A DNA stretch of 64,000 nucleotides, from NCBI RefSeq assembly GCF_008974265.1, contig NZ_BKZW01000001.1, positions 2,046,001 to 2,110,000 of the forward strand, given 5' to 3'. This stretch comes from Dictyobacter vulcani (GTDB lineage Bacteria > Chloroflexota > Ktedonobacteria > Ktedonobacterales > Ktedonobacteraceae). The notes beneath the pieces were generated by a model that was given only the letters and a program-made list of their open reading frames with translations, made no database searches and was not told where the DNA came from. The position numbers and the translations under genes were made by a program. The stretch's first letter is position 1. Each line of letters begins with the position of its first letter. Of this stretch, positions 36,998 through 46,222 are shown piece after piece.

Positions 36998-37090
36998 GCA
37001 GGAGGGGCGTCGAGCCCCTCCTGCCGGGGTTTGGGGTGTCCCCAAAGCTCCCCTCCCTCCCCTCCCGCCTTAGGAGGGAGAGCTTTTTAT
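36998..37090 (+). terminator. String of GC-rich hairpins after the first PBP gene
   Basis: A GGGGC/GCCCC-type hairpin, a GGGG-tgt-CCCC hairpin and a CTCCC/GGGAG hairpin ending in a T-run (GCTTTTTAT) follow one another. The last one is a usable intrinsic terminator. The order and composition resemble the internal part of the 148-bp insertion at 53867-54014, so this may be a related repeat rather than a plain terminator. The remaining gap up to 37412 shows no gene. Confidence 0.6.
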
Positions 37091-37412
37091 ACCCTCTTTA
37101 AAAGTGAAAGATCATAGTACTGCCGGTATGGCGGGCATGAAGCAACAATATTACCGATATACAGGCATAATTGTCGGTAAGATACGAAGAATAGGATGTT
37201 TGAATATATTAACATTTATTGTCTTTTATCGAGTTACTATCGCTTCGTTTACAGCGTTATTAGGTACAGATAACTTTTTTAATAGCAGCTATTTTAGCTG
37301 TATCATATGCGTAGGTTAGAACCACCAGCAAAACGAATCGAACGCAGGGAAGCTTTGGATGAGCCATAAGTAGTGTAGTTAGCGATGAGTGGATGGAGAA
37401 AGAGGTTCAGAC

Positions 37413-39707
37413 ATGCAGACCGACAAACATCTTGAGGAGCCCTCGAATACGCCTGGAGAAGCCTCAGAATTAGCTAAAGCGGGAAATATAACCCAGACCC
37501 AGACCAGAATACCTGCGAAAATGCCCACGCATAGTCCGGCCGCGGTCGCGCAGAGGATGAATGATGTTCCGGAACGTCCTGCACCTGGAGTGAATTACCT
37601 GGTTCCACAACAACCAATTCGGCCTGCTGGCTGGCGCACGCGGCGTCACATCAAGCGCAAAAATCTTCGTCAGACCATTCATAACATTACCAGAAGTGAT
37701 CGCATCGGCACACGAGCCCTCTTGCCATTGGCAATCAGCATCTTCTCTGTCTTCCTGGTGGTGATGCTTATCTTTGTCACAGTTGTTGGCTTTATCAATG
37801 CCACCCATAAAAAGTTTGGTGATAAAATCACGACGCTTGAGGATGTGCTGCCAAAGGACAACACAAAAATTTATGATGCCAGAGGCAATCTGATCTTTCA
37901 GTCCCTGGATCAAGGGATGCAGACCAGTGTGCCTCTGGACAAGATTTCACCTCATCTACAACATGCTGAAATCGCCATCGAGGATCAATACTTCTATAAT
38001 AATCCTGGTTATGATATCACTGGCATCGCACGTGCAGCCATTGAGAATCTGACCACCAAGAAAGTGGTCTCTGGCGGTAGTACGATCACGCAACAGTTGA
38101 TTAAAAACGCCATTGTAGGCAATCAGGCCACCGTATTACGTAAACTACAAGAAATCATCCTGGCGCCAGATATATCGCGTTACTACACCAAAGAGCAGAT
38201 TCTCCAGATGTATCTGAATACAACATACTATGGTGAACGCTCTTATGGCGTCGAGGCGGCCGCCCACAGCTACTTTGGTCTGAAGTCTAGCCCTAAACAG
38301 ACGGCGGCTTCGCAATTGGATATCGCTCAGTCCGCCATGCTGGCCGGTATTCCCAGTTCACCAATTGCTCGTGATCCTTTGTTGCATCCTAAAGCGGCGT
38401 TAACGCGCATGCAAGAAGTGCTACAGCAGATGTATATGCAGGGCTATATCACAGCCAAAGAGCGCGCATCCGCGATTGAAGAGGCGCAGAATCCCACCTT
38501 CCTCAAGCCTGCGACGTTTCACAATGGCATTGCGCCGCACTTTGCCAATTATACCTTACGCGAACTGGCCAGCGATCTGCATGTCAAGATTGCTGATCTT
38601 TCACGTGCCGGTCTGGTCGTAAACACCACGCTGGATCTGAATTTGCAGAACAAAGTACTCAAGGTCGCACAAAAACATATTGCGGAAATGGCTCGCGTCC
38701 ACAATATGTCCAATGCCGCCGTGGTCGTTCTGGATCACCACACGGGCGGTATTCGTACCCTGATCGGCAATATCGATCCCTCAAATCCCAAATATGGAGC
38801 CTTCGATGTGGCATCCCAGGGCTATCGCCAGCCAGGCTCTTCATTTAAACCATTCATTTATGCCACCGCCTTTGATCAAGGCATCAGCCCGGGCGACACG
38901 GTAGTGGATGGACCGCTCACCGTCACAATGTGTTGTGGTCTGCCATCCTACACACCCGCCAACTATGATCATAAGTTCCATGGTCTGGTCACCTGGCGCT
39001 ACGCTTTGCAGAACTCATTTAATATTCCAGCCGTCAAACTGCTACTGAAAACATCAGTAGATAGTGCACTGCATACCGCGCAATCCATGGGAATAAAAAC
39101 CTATGAAGGCACTCCCAACTACACCATGGTTCTGGGATCACTAAGTATTCATCTGCTGGACAATACGGCGGCCTACTCAACCTTCGCCAATGGTGGCATA
39201 CGCATGGCGCCTCATGCCATCAATACCGTCAAGGACCAGGATGGGCACATGATCTTCCAGTTTAAGCCGAAAGGGACACGCGTCCTGCGCAAAGAGACGG
39301 CCTTTATGATCACCGACGTCTTGAGCGACAACAACTCGCGTATCTACGAGTTCGGTAAATGTAGCTCACTGGTACTCTATGCCAGCACCATGCAACAGTG
39401 CTACGCCGGTAAGCCTGGTCCGATCCGCGTCTCGGCCGCCAAAACCGGTACCTCCAATGATTTCCGCGACAACTGGACCATGGGCTTTACGACCGATGTT
39501 ACCGTTGGCGTCTGGGCGGGTAACAACAATAACCAGCCCATGGTCAACGTGACCGGTGTAGACGGCGCTGGTCCAATCTGGCATGACACCATGTTACTGG
39601 CCGAGCGTGGTCAGCCATTGCGCGCCTTCCCCGGACCGCCAAAGACGCTCGTCAAGAGAACCCAGAACAGCGGAGGTAAAATCTCCACCGACTGGCATTT
39701 CAAATAA
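37413..39707 (+). CDS. Class A penicillin-binding protein (bifunctional), copy 2
   Basis: A 764-residue paralogue of the preceding PBP with the same order: cytoplasmic tail (~1-100), one membrane helix (~108-132), GT51 domain with the catalytic Glu at about 190 (AIEDQYFYNN) and the same GGSTITQQLIKN box, and a transpeptidase domain with GSSFKP at about 475, SFN in place of the usual SxN, and AAKTGTSNDF at about 676. It is more compact and its C-terminal extension is shorter. The frame starts at a GTG at 37389, but the ATG at 37413 has an AAAGAGG site. Separate terminators and a 441-base gap suggest each PBP can be expressed on its own. Confidence 0.95.
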   Translation: MQTDKHLEEPSNTPGEASELAKAGNITQTQTRIPAKMPTHSPAAVAQRMNDVPERPAPGVNYLVPQQPIRPAGWRTRRHIKRKNLRQTIHNITRSDRIGTRALLPLAISIFSVFLVVMLIFVTVVGFINATHKKFGDKITTLEDVLPKDNTKIYDARGNLIFQSLDQGMQTSVPLDKISPHLQHAEIAIEDQYFYNNPGYDITGIARAAIENLTTKKVVSGGSTITQQLIKNAIVGNQATVLRKLQEIILAPDISRYYTKEQILQMYLNTTYYGERSYGVEAAAHSYFGLKSSPKQTAASQLDIAQSAMLAGIPSSPIARDPLLHPKAALTRMQEVLQQMYMQGYITAKERASAIEEAQNPTFLKPATFHNGIAPHFANYTLRELASDLHVKIADLSRAGLVVNTTLDLNLQNKVLKVAQKHIAEMARVHNMSNAAVVVLDHHTGGIRTLIGNIDPSNPKYGAFDVASQGYRQPGSSFKPFIYATAFDQGISPGDTVVDGPLTVTMCCGLPSYTPANYDHKFHGLVTWRYALQNSFNIPAVKLLLKTSVDSALHTAQSMGIKTYEGTPNYTMVLGSLSIHLLDNTAAYSTFANGGIRMAPHAINTVKDQDGHMIFQFKPKGTRVLRKETAFMITDVLSDNNSRIYEFGKCSSLVLYASTMQQCYAGKPGPIRVSAAKTGTSNDFRDNWTMGFTTDVTVGVWAGNNNNQPMVNVTGVDGAGPIWHDTMLLAERGQPLRAFPGPPKTLVKRTQNSGGKISTDWHFK

Positions 39708-39714
39708 AATCAAC

Positions 39715-39751
39715 AGCCGTAGCGGCAGCGCTCGTCGCTGCCGCTACGGCT
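39715..39751 (+). terminator. Perfect 16-bp hairpin after the second PBP gene
   Basis: The arms (39715-39730 and 39736-39751) are perfectly complementary with a 5-nt loop. They contain GTAGCGGCAGC, the same sequence that begins the terminal repeats of the MITE-like element at 49176-49434, so this hairpin belongs to that repeat family while probably acting as a terminator. Confidence 0.75.
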
Positions 39752-39864
39752 TGTCGCAATTTCGCATATGTGTGTCGCCACATAAGATTGTAAAAATGCT
39801 GTAGCAGATTGTAGAATTACACTAAACCATTAGTTATCAGTCGCAATTTCAAAGGAGAAGAGTG

Positions 39865-40887
39865 ATGATTCGTGTTGCAATGTTGAGCTTCTGGCATGTC
39901 CATGCGCGAGACTATAAGCGACAGGCGCTAGAACATCCGGATACACAAATTGTTGCTGCCTGGGATGAAGAACCTGACAGGGGCCGCCAGCAGGCGCAGG
40001 AATTGGGTGTGCCCTTCTACGAAAATTTAGCTGAATTACTGGCTCAGGATGATATAGATGCGGTCATTGTTGATACTCCCACCAATATGCACCGGGACGT
40101 GATGATCGCGGCCGCTCAGGCGGGCAAACATATTTTCACCGAGAAGGTTATCGCCACGACACTGCATGAGTGCAATGAGATTATCGCCGCCGTTGAGCAG
40201 GCTGGTGTTAAATTGACGGTTTCGCTCCCACGGATGAATGCTGGCTATACCCAGGCGATTCGTAGCGTCATGCAACAACAACAATTGGGACAGGCGACCG
40301 AGGTGCGCGTCCGACTTTCTCACAATGGTGCCGTGCCAACCAGCGAGAATACCCAGGGCTGGCTTCCCGCTCATTTCTTTAATGCAGAGCAGTGTGGTGG
40401 CGGTGCCATGATCGATCTGGGCTGTCATCCGATGTATCTGACCCGCCTCTTCCTGGGCATGCCTGAAAGTGTCAGCGCATCCTATGGCTATGTGACAGGT
40501 CGCGAGGTCGAAGATAATGCGGTCGTGACCCTGCGCTATCCAAATGGCGCGGTCGGCATTGTTGAGGCTGGCTTTGTTAATCGCTTCTCGCCTTTCAGTA
40601 TTGAGGCTCATGGAACCGAAGGTAGCCTGTTCTTTGGCACGCCAGTAGACACGCTGCTTATTCGCAGCACGCGCTCAGGCACCCCTGGCGGCGACAAATG
40701 GCATACCGTCGCCACACTTCCTGAAGACCTGCCTGGAGCGTTCCAGCAATGGGTCGGCCATATTCAACAGGGTACGACCGCCACCGAAAATATTCAGACC
40801 GCCATTGAGCTTACAGTTCTGATGGAAGCCGCTAACCTCTCTGCCCACAGTAACCAGGCCGTGCAGCTTGCCTCGCTCAAACAATAA
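39865..40887 (+). CDS. Gfo/Idh/MocA-family oxidoreductase (divergent)
   Basis: A 340-residue NAD(P)-dependent sugar or polyol dehydrogenase by family. An N-terminal Rossmann domain is present, but the usual glycine-rich loop is replaced by MLSFWHVHARDY, and the catalytic EKP motif reads EKV. These are deviations seen in some branches, so cofactor use is uncertain. The C-terminal part (GGGAMIDLGCHPMYL ... AVGIVEAGF) is typical. The frame offers GTG at 39862 or ATG at 39865; the latter lies at better spacing from AAAGGAGAAG. It stands 107 bases before an AraC regulator and is likely part of one sugar-use cassette. Confidence 0.88.
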   Translation: MIRVAMLSFWHVHARDYKRQALEHPDTQIVAAWDEEPDRGRQQAQELGVPFYENLAELLAQDDIDAVIVDTPTNMHRDVMIAAAQAGKHIFTEKVIATTLHECNEIIAAVEQAGVKLTVSLPRMNAGYTQAIRSVMQQQQLGQATEVRVRLSHNGAVPTSENTQGWLPAHFFNAEQCGGGAMIDLGCHPMYLTRLFLGMPESVSASYGYVTGREVEDNAVVTLRYPNGAVGIVEAGFVNRFSPFSIEAHGTEGSLFFGTPVDTLLIRSTRSGTPGGDKWHTVATLPEDLPGAFQQWVGHIQQGTTATENIQTAIELTVLMEAANLSAHSNQAVQLASLKQ

Positions 40888-40912
40888 AAACGACCTGCAT
40901 GCCATTGAAAAA

Positions 40913-40959
40913 CAATCGTGAACGCCGCTCACTCGCGGCTAGCTTCACTCACACGATTG
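40913..40959. repeat. REP-like palindrome, copy B
   Basis: A 47-base palindromic repeat, ends CAATCGTG and CACGATTG, with the core CGCGGCTAGC. It lies between the oxidoreductase and the AraC gene, 36 bases before the latter's start. It belongs to the same family as 34089-34135 and 53770-53816. Confidence 0.8.
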
Positions 40960-40994
40960 AACGGCAAACTGTCATATTGAGAGGAGATGTGGTG

Positions 40995-42038
40995 ATGACT
41001 ATAGCCAGGGGGTTGGGGCGATCTCGTTACCAGAGCGCGAAAAAAACGATGGGACCTTCACAATTTCAATTGATGCAGGCGGATCCTCGGGCGCTTGATC
41101 GCCTGGATATTCGCTTTCGCTGGGGACAGTATGGTATTCAGGTACTGCGTTGCCATCTGACAACCTTAGAGGCTGGACATGTCATCCAGGCCCATAAACA
41201 CCGGGACTATGAGTTTCACTTTATTCCCAGTGGTTCCGGATCAGTGCAATTGGAGGATGGTACTTATCCTGTTCATACCGGGATGTTCTATTTAACGGGT
41301 CCACAGGTTATTCATCAACAAGAAGCCGATGCCTGCGAGCAATTGGACGAGCTGTGCTTGCATATCGATATAGTTAAACTGGATCAAGCAACGGCGGACA
41401 CGGACCATGAGGTCCAGTGGGGTGAAAGCTGGGAGGTTGGCGAAGCCGAAGAGTGTATTCGCCAGCTAGACACCATGCAGGCCCATCCCACAATAGATCA
41501 GTATGATGCGATGAGCTGGTTTTTGACTGCTTATCGCGCCTGGCATGATCGCGAGTTGGGTGCTTTTTCTACTATTCGGCAGGCGCTGATCCAGATTATG
41601 CTCCGGGCCGCACGCGCACACCATGTCACCCAGATCAATACGGCCTTACCGTCACGAGATATGAATGCCTATCGCTATAGCCTGGCAACGCAGTATATTC
41701 GTGATAATTATGCCCATCCCTTGACCCTCGAAGAAGTTGCCGAGGAGCTCCATATCTGTGGTCGTCAGCTCCAGCGCATTCTGGATGAACAGGCCCAGGA
41801 AACCTTTAGTGGCTACCTGGAGCGCTATCGCTTGACCCAGGTATGTATGACATTGACCCATGACGATAAAACAATTGAGCAGATGGCGCTACAACATGGC
41901 TTTTCCAGCGCTAGCTACCTCCATTATGTCTTCAAAAAGCGCATGGGCATGACCCCTTTACAGTATCGTGAACAACAACGACTCAATAAATTTGACGCTG
42001 GTGCCACCTCCTCAACGAGGTCCACACCAACTTTTTAA
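40995..42038 (+). CDS. AraC-family transcription regulator with N-terminal cupin
   Basis: A 347-residue regulator. Residues ~35-115 form a cupin sensor domain (HKHRDYEFHFIPSGSGSVQL ... PQVIHQQE), which in this family often binds a sugar. The C-terminal ~100 residues hold two AraC helix-turn-helix motifs (TLEEVAEELHICGRQLQRIL and EQMALQHGFSSASYLHYVFKK). An open frame starts at 40899, within the REP, but the ATG at 40995 has GAGGAG 8 bases upstream. It lies between two Gfo/Idh/MocA genes and likely controls them in response to their substrate. Confidence 0.92.
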   Translation: MTIARGLGRSRYQSAKKTMGPSQFQLMQADPRALDRLDIRFRWGQYGIQVLRCHLTTLEAGHVIQAHKHRDYEFHFIPSGSGSVQLEDGTYPVHTGMFYLTGPQVIHQQEADACEQLDELCLHIDIVKLDQATADTDHEVQWGESWEVGEAEECIRQLDTMQAHPTIDQYDAMSWFLTAYRAWHDRELGAFSTIRQALIQIMLRAARAHHVTQINTALPSRDMNAYRYSLATQYIRDNYAHPLTLEEVAEELHICGRQLQRILDEQAQETFSGYLERYRLTQVCMTLTHDDKTIEQMALQHGFSSASYLHYVFKKRMGMTPLQYREQQRLNKFDAGATSSTRSTPTF

Positions 42039-42073
42039 ATATTATGTTTAGCTATCAAGGAGGAAAAATAATC

Positions 42074-43075
42074 ATGACGATTAAAGTTGGACTGATTGGT
42101 TGCGGGGGCATTACGGCACCGCATATTAAAGGCTATCTGCGTATTCCTGAGCAGGCTAAAGTTACTGCGGTCAGTGATGTGGTGACGGAAAACGCTGAGA
42201 AGCGCGCCGCCGAGGTTGGCGGGGCAGAGATCTTTAGCGACTATAATGAAATGCTGGCTAAAGCTGACATTGATGCCGTCGATATTTGTTTGCCTCACCA
42301 TTTACATAAAGATGCAATTGTAGCTGCCGCCAGAGCCAAAAAGCATATTTTGTGTGAGAAGCCGCTCTGTCTGACAGTCGCGGAAGCAGAGGAAGTACAG
42401 AAAGCTGTCAGCGAGAATGGTGTGACTCTGATGTGTGCGCACAATCAGCTGACCATGCCACCAGTCGCCAGAGTCAAACAGCTGATCCAGGAAGGCACCT
42501 TTGGCAAGGTCTATGAGATCCGCACCACGGACAGCTTCTACCATACCTTTGATCCTAACAGCATCGGCTGGCGTGGCAATCGCGCCATGATTGGCGGTGG
42601 CGAGTTGATCGATACTGGCTATCATCCCACCTATCTACTCCTCTATCTGGCCAGCAGTGAGCCAGTTGAGGTCACCGCCATGTTGAGCAAACATAGACTG
42701 GAATTCATGGATGGTGAGGATTCCGCCCAGGTATTGGTGCGCTTTGCCGATGGCGCGGTTGGTAATATCGTGACCAGCTGGGCCTATGAGCCGACCTCAA
42801 CCACAGAGAAATTCTCACTGGTGGCAGAAAAAGGCTATGCCTATAGCAATGGCAAAGAGCTCTGCTACAAAGTACGCGGTGGTGAGGAGCAGAAAATCTC
42901 TTACGAGGGCGTCGACACGTTCTCTGAAGAGATCAAAGATTTCGTCACCTGCCTGCAGGAAGGTCGTCGTCCAGTCAACACCGAAGCCGAAGGCATCAAT
43001 GTCCTCAAAGTTATTCTGGGCGCCTACAAGTCCGTGGAAGAGAAACGTACCGTCACCTTAGCGGACCTCGTATAA
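42074..43075 (+). CDS. Gfo/Idh/MocA-family oxidoreductase (canonical)
   Basis: A 333-residue dehydrogenase with the standard signatures: LIGCGGITAPH at the start (Rossmann glycine loop), CEKPLCLT with the EKP catalytic lysine, then GGGELIDTGYHPTYLLLYL, where the general-acid His would lie. By family it oxidises or epimerises a sugar or polyol using NAD(P). It starts 35 bases after the AraC gene with an AAGGAGG site, so the two are co-transcribed. Together with the divergent first homologue it may form a two-step pathway. A frame continues upstream to 42044 without a ribosome site. Confidence 0.94.
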   Translation: MTIKVGLIGCGGITAPHIKGYLRIPEQAKVTAVSDVVTENAEKRAAEVGGAEIFSDYNEMLAKADIDAVDICLPHHLHKDAIVAAARAKKHILCEKPLCLTVAEAEEVQKAVSENGVTLMCAHNQLTMPPVARVKQLIQEGTFGKVYEIRTTDSFYHTFDPNSIGWRGNRAMIGGGELIDTGYHPTYLLLYLASSEPVEVTAMLSKHRLEFMDGEDSAQVLVRFADGAVGNIVTSWAYEPTSTTEKFSLVAEKGYAYSNGKELCYKVRGGEEQKISYEGVDTFSEEIKDFVTCLQEGRRPVNTEAEGINVLKVILGAYKSVEEKRTVTLADLV

Positions 43076-43084
43076 GCCAGTTTT

Positions 43085-43121
43085 CCATAGGGCGATCCAT
43101 GTCTGGATGATCGCCCTATGG
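43085..43121. terminator. Bidirectional terminator between convergent genes
   Basis: A perfect 13-bp stem (43085-43097 with 43109-43121) with an 11-nt loop, 9 bases after the oxidoreductase stop codon and 8 bases before the stop codon of the convergent response regulator. Confidence 0.75.
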
Positions 43122-43129
43122 AGGCCAGT

Positions 43130-43801
43130 TTACTCATCTTTGCGACGCACAATCCCATGTTCCCAGGCATAGACCGCCGCCTGTGTGCGATCCGCGGTAT
43201 GCAGTTTCCCCAGAATATTGCTGACATGGCCCTTCACGGTCTTCTCGCTAATCACCAGCCGCTCGGCAATCTCAGCATTACTATGACCTGCGGCAATCAA
43301 GCGCAGTACATCCAGCTCGCGCTCGCTTAAATCTTCACCCAGGTTATGGGATTCCTTTTTCACGCCCTGGATTTCCTGTACCACCCGTGCTGCGACCCGG
43401 GGATGCAGGACGGATTCCTCACGGGACGCCTTGCGAATAGTATCGGCCAGTTCGTCGGGTCCGACATCTTTCAGGACGTAGGAGATGGCTCCGGCTCTCA
43501 AGGCGGGAAAAATATATTCATCGTCGTGAAATGAGGTCAGGATAATGATCCTGGATTGTGGACTGACCTGACGAATGCGCCGTGTGGCCTCGATGCCGTT
43601 CATACCCGGCATGATCATGTCCATTAAGACTATCGCTGGCTTGAGCTGGCTCGCCAGTTGAATGGCGACCTCTCCATTATCTGCTTCTGCCAGCACCTGA
43701 ATATCTGGTTGTAATTCCAGGAATGTGCGTACCCCTTGCCGCACCAGCTTGTGGTCATCCACCAGCAATACTGTGATCGCTGCCTCTTGCATCGCTTGCA
43801 T
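43130..43801 (-). CDS. Response regulator, NarL/FixJ family (REC + LuxR HTH)
   Basis: A 223-residue DNA-binding response regulator, partner of the kinase just upstream (8-base gap). The receiver has LLVDDHKLVRQG, the phospho-acceptor Asp in IVLMDMIMPGMNG, and YVLKD. The output domain is a LuxR helix-turn-helix (LSERELDVLRLIAAGHSNAE ... EKTVKGHVSNIL). Compared with the first regulator (4679-5377) the inter-domain linker is short. The ATG at 43801 has AGAAAGG close before it; an in-frame ATG three codons later is an alternative. The ABC exporter operon transcribed divergently on the other side of the kinase is the likely target. Confidence 0.95.
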   Translation of the reverse strand: MQAMQEAAITVLLVDDHKLVRQGVRTFLELQPDIQVLAEADNGEVAIQLASQLKPAIVLMDMIMPGMNGIEATRRIRQVSPQSRIIILTSFHDDEYIFPALRAGAISYVLKDVGPDELADTIRKASREESVLHPRVAARVVQEIQGVKKESHNLGEDLSERELDVLRLIAAGHSNAEIAERLVISEKTVKGHVSNILGKLHTADRTQAAVYAWEHGIVRRKDE

Positions 43802-43809
43802 CCTTTCTG

Positions 43810-45258
43810 CTACTCGAATGCTTTTATGGACACAGGTTTGTTGCTACAGCGCACCTGAACCCGTGTGCCCTTGTCAACATTACTGTCAATCTCGATCTTT
43901 CCCCCCAGAGCCTGGATGCGCTCTTGCATCGAGAGCAAACCAACACCGCGCTTCTCCAGTTTATCAAGCTGAAAGCCTTTACCATTATCGGTAATCATCA
44001 AGACCACCTGCTCATCCCGACAATACAATTGGACATTAACATGGGAGGCATTACTGTGCCGGGCCGCGTTTGAGAGGGCTTCCTGAGTGATGCGAAACAG
44101 CGCGTCTTCCAGATCAGCCGAGACGGCACAAGATTCGTCGATCTGCATATCAGTGGCGATCCAGGTCTGATCCTGCCATTGCCTTACATACGCCAGCAGG
44201 GCCTGCCCCAATTGTTTACCATCCAGGGCGATCGGGCGCAGTTCACGAATCAATGATGTCAGTTCTTTCTGCACATCACGGACCAGTTGCTCCATATCAT
44301 TCAGGCGCTGGTTGGCGGCCGCTACGTCTCGTCCCAGCAGGATGCGGATGACACCAACCTGCATGGCCAGCACAAATACCTGCTGCTTCACACTATCATG
44401 CAGGTCACGTGCCAATCTATTGCGCTCCTCCAGGGTAGCCAGTTGCTGCCGCGTCTTCAGCAATTGCTGCAGTTTTTCCGCCATCCGATTCAGCTGGCGC
44501 ATCAACTGTCCCAGTTCATCCTCAGAGCGATCAGTTGCCTGGACCGAGAAATCACCACGACTCCATTGATCCACCACCAATGAGAGACGCTGGAAACGAC
44601 GTGTAAAGCTGCGCGCCATCAGGTAGCCAGCCACCATGCCTGTGATCGCTGCTAGAATCGTAATCACGACCAGATTAAGGATCAGCAGCGGCAAGAAATT
44701 TCCAAGATTAGACGACAGGATCGCGCCAGCCAGTTGATCCGAGCGCAGGATCAGCGCACCTTTAATCTGCGTACCATCCTTGATCGGAGCAACTATCAGG
44801 GCCACATGCTCCCCATCCAGTTGTGACCAGTTTGAGCTTGCCAGTTTTCCGTTTAGCAGATCTCGAAGATGCTGCTGCTCCACCGGGGATAATATGACCG
44901 ACAATTGAGGATTGAGATTGCCGCCCCGCGAGACCAGGACGTTTCCCCGTTGATCAACTATGGCGATAAAACTGTTGGGGGATTGAATATAGGCGGTCGC
45001 CATCTGGTTATTGGAGATCTGTAGCCACTTGTTCAGCTCGGCACGATCAGGATGATCATTGACAAAAAAAGGCGTCGCCTGATTGGCCAGGCTCTGCATA
45101 TTATTTTCCCAGATCCGGGTTGGAAAAGCGAAAAAATAGCTCAGGACGAACAGTACCGTGATGAGTTCGATTAACAAAACCGTGATCACAGTGGTTAGCA
45201 GGGCCGAAAGGGTTAATTTCCATTGCAGGCGTTGCCGCAGTCGCTTTAACAGACTCAT
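43810..45258 (-). CDS. Sensor histidine kinase with HAMP and extracytoplasmic sensor (HisKA_3)
   Basis: A 482-residue sensor. One membrane helix near the start (~15-40), an extracytoplasmic domain of about 150 residues, a second helix (~195-220), a HAMP linker (RSFTRRFQRLSLVVDQWSRG), and a HisKA_3 box (EERNRLARDLHDSVKQQVF) with the phospho-acceptor His near residue 286. An ATPase domain ends in DNGKGFQ and GVGLLSMQERIQALGG. Unlike the first kinase it has an external sensing domain. It is divergent from the membrane-protein/ABC operon at 45476, a common layout for a system that detects a compound and induces its export. Confidence 0.94.
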   Translation of the reverse strand: MSLLKRLRQRLQWKLTLSALLTTVITVLLIELITVLFVLSYFFAFPTRIWENNMQSLANQATPFFVNDHPDRAELNKWLQISNNQMATAYIQSPNSFIAIVDQRGNVLVSRGGNLNPQLSVILSPVEQQHLRDLLNGKLASSNWSQLDGEHVALIVAPIKDGTQIKGALILRSDQLAGAILSSNLGNFLPLLILNLVVITILAAITGMVAGYLMARSFTRRFQRLSLVVDQWSRGDFSVQATDRSEDELGQLMRQLNRMAEKLQQLLKTRQQLATLEERNRLARDLHDSVKQQVFVLAMQVGVIRILLGRDVAAANQRLNDMEQLVRDVQKELTSLIRELRPIALDGKQLGQALLAYVRQWQDQTWIATDMQIDESCAVSADLEDALFRITQEALSNAARHSNASHVNVQLYCRDEQVVLMITDNGKGFQLDKLEKRGVGLLSMQERIQALGGKIEIDSNVDKGTRVQVRCSNKPVSIKAFE

Positions 45259-45475
45259 GAGATATTCTGCTCCAGTACATGCTCTTTTTAGCTCAGCAAA
45301 TCAGCAATAAATTCCAGTATAACACATTATTTCTGGCTTATAGGTCCTGAGGAGTGCTAATAAAACACGCCTGGAGACGCATCACAAAAGCGGCATTTGC
45401 CTTTATGCTTGAGACAGATGAAGAAGCTTGAAGATAAAAAATGTTTTATTGCATACATACATAAAGGAAAAAGCT

Positions 45476-46189
45476 ATGGATAGACAGTTGCTACGCTATG
45501 AGCTACGGTTGCTGGGATTGAAGGTGATACTGCCACCGGTACTGGTGGTGTTGCTGTTTGCGTTACTGGGGTTCATCTTACATGTGATGGGTGTCAATGT
45601 GTCGCATGCCCTGGTCGCCTGCCAGGAAATGTTCTTGCCGCTGGTGGTAGGCGCCATTGTGGCCGCGACCAGCCTGTATGATCCTGCGCTGGAGCTACAG
45701 CTGGCGCTACCAACACGCTATCAAAAGACCGCCATGCGCCGCTTTATGCTGGTCACCATCTGGGCCTGCATCGTCTGCTTTTTAACCAATAGCATCATGT
45801 TCTTTTTTCAGCTCGCCTACCAACCTGCACAGCTTCATTCCTGGGCGTTGCCCATGCAATGGCTAGGCGGACAATTGATCTGGCTGGCACCGCTGCTCTG
45901 GTTTATGAGTGTCGGCTTTTGTATCACCCTACTCACCCATAGTATCTCTGCCAGCGGTGCCGTCCTGGGAGGACTATGGATCCTGGAGGCGCTGTTCATT
46001 AAGAATCTGCTGCCGACCAATCCCTGGCTGCAACCGCTGGTGCTTTTTCCCACAACACTCATGCCCGAGGCTTCATTCTGGCTTAGCAATCGCCTGGAGT
46101 TGTTGGTGATGGCGCTGATACTCCTGCCAATCAACTGGTGGTTGCTACGCAACACCGAAAGCTTACTGAAAAGTGCCAGTGCTGAATAA
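45476..46189 (+). CDS. Multi-pass membrane protein, probable ABC-2 type subunit
   Basis: A 237-residue protein with about six membrane helices and short loops. It is the first gene of the operon 45476-49179. The sequence is not close to a named family by eye, but its size, helix count and place before an ABC-2 permease and an ATPase suggest it is a membrane subunit of the same exporter. The frame begins upstream at 45428, but the ATG at 45476 has an AAAGGAAAA site. It is separated from the next gene by 33 bases. Confidence 0.82.
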   Translation: MDRQLLRYELRLLGLKVILPPVLVVLLFALLGFILHVMGVNVSHALVACQEMFLPLVVGAIVAATSLYDPALELQLALPTRYQKTAMRRFMLVTIWACIVCFLTNSIMFFFQLAYQPAQLHSWALPMQWLGGQLIWLAPLLWFMSVGFCITLLTHSISASGAVLGGLWILEALFIKNLLPTNPWLQPLVLFPTTLMPEASFWLSNRLELLVMALILLPINWWLLRNTESLLKSASAE

Positions 46190-46222
46190 AGCAGTCTGAC
46201 AACGGGAAAGGAAAAACAAGCG

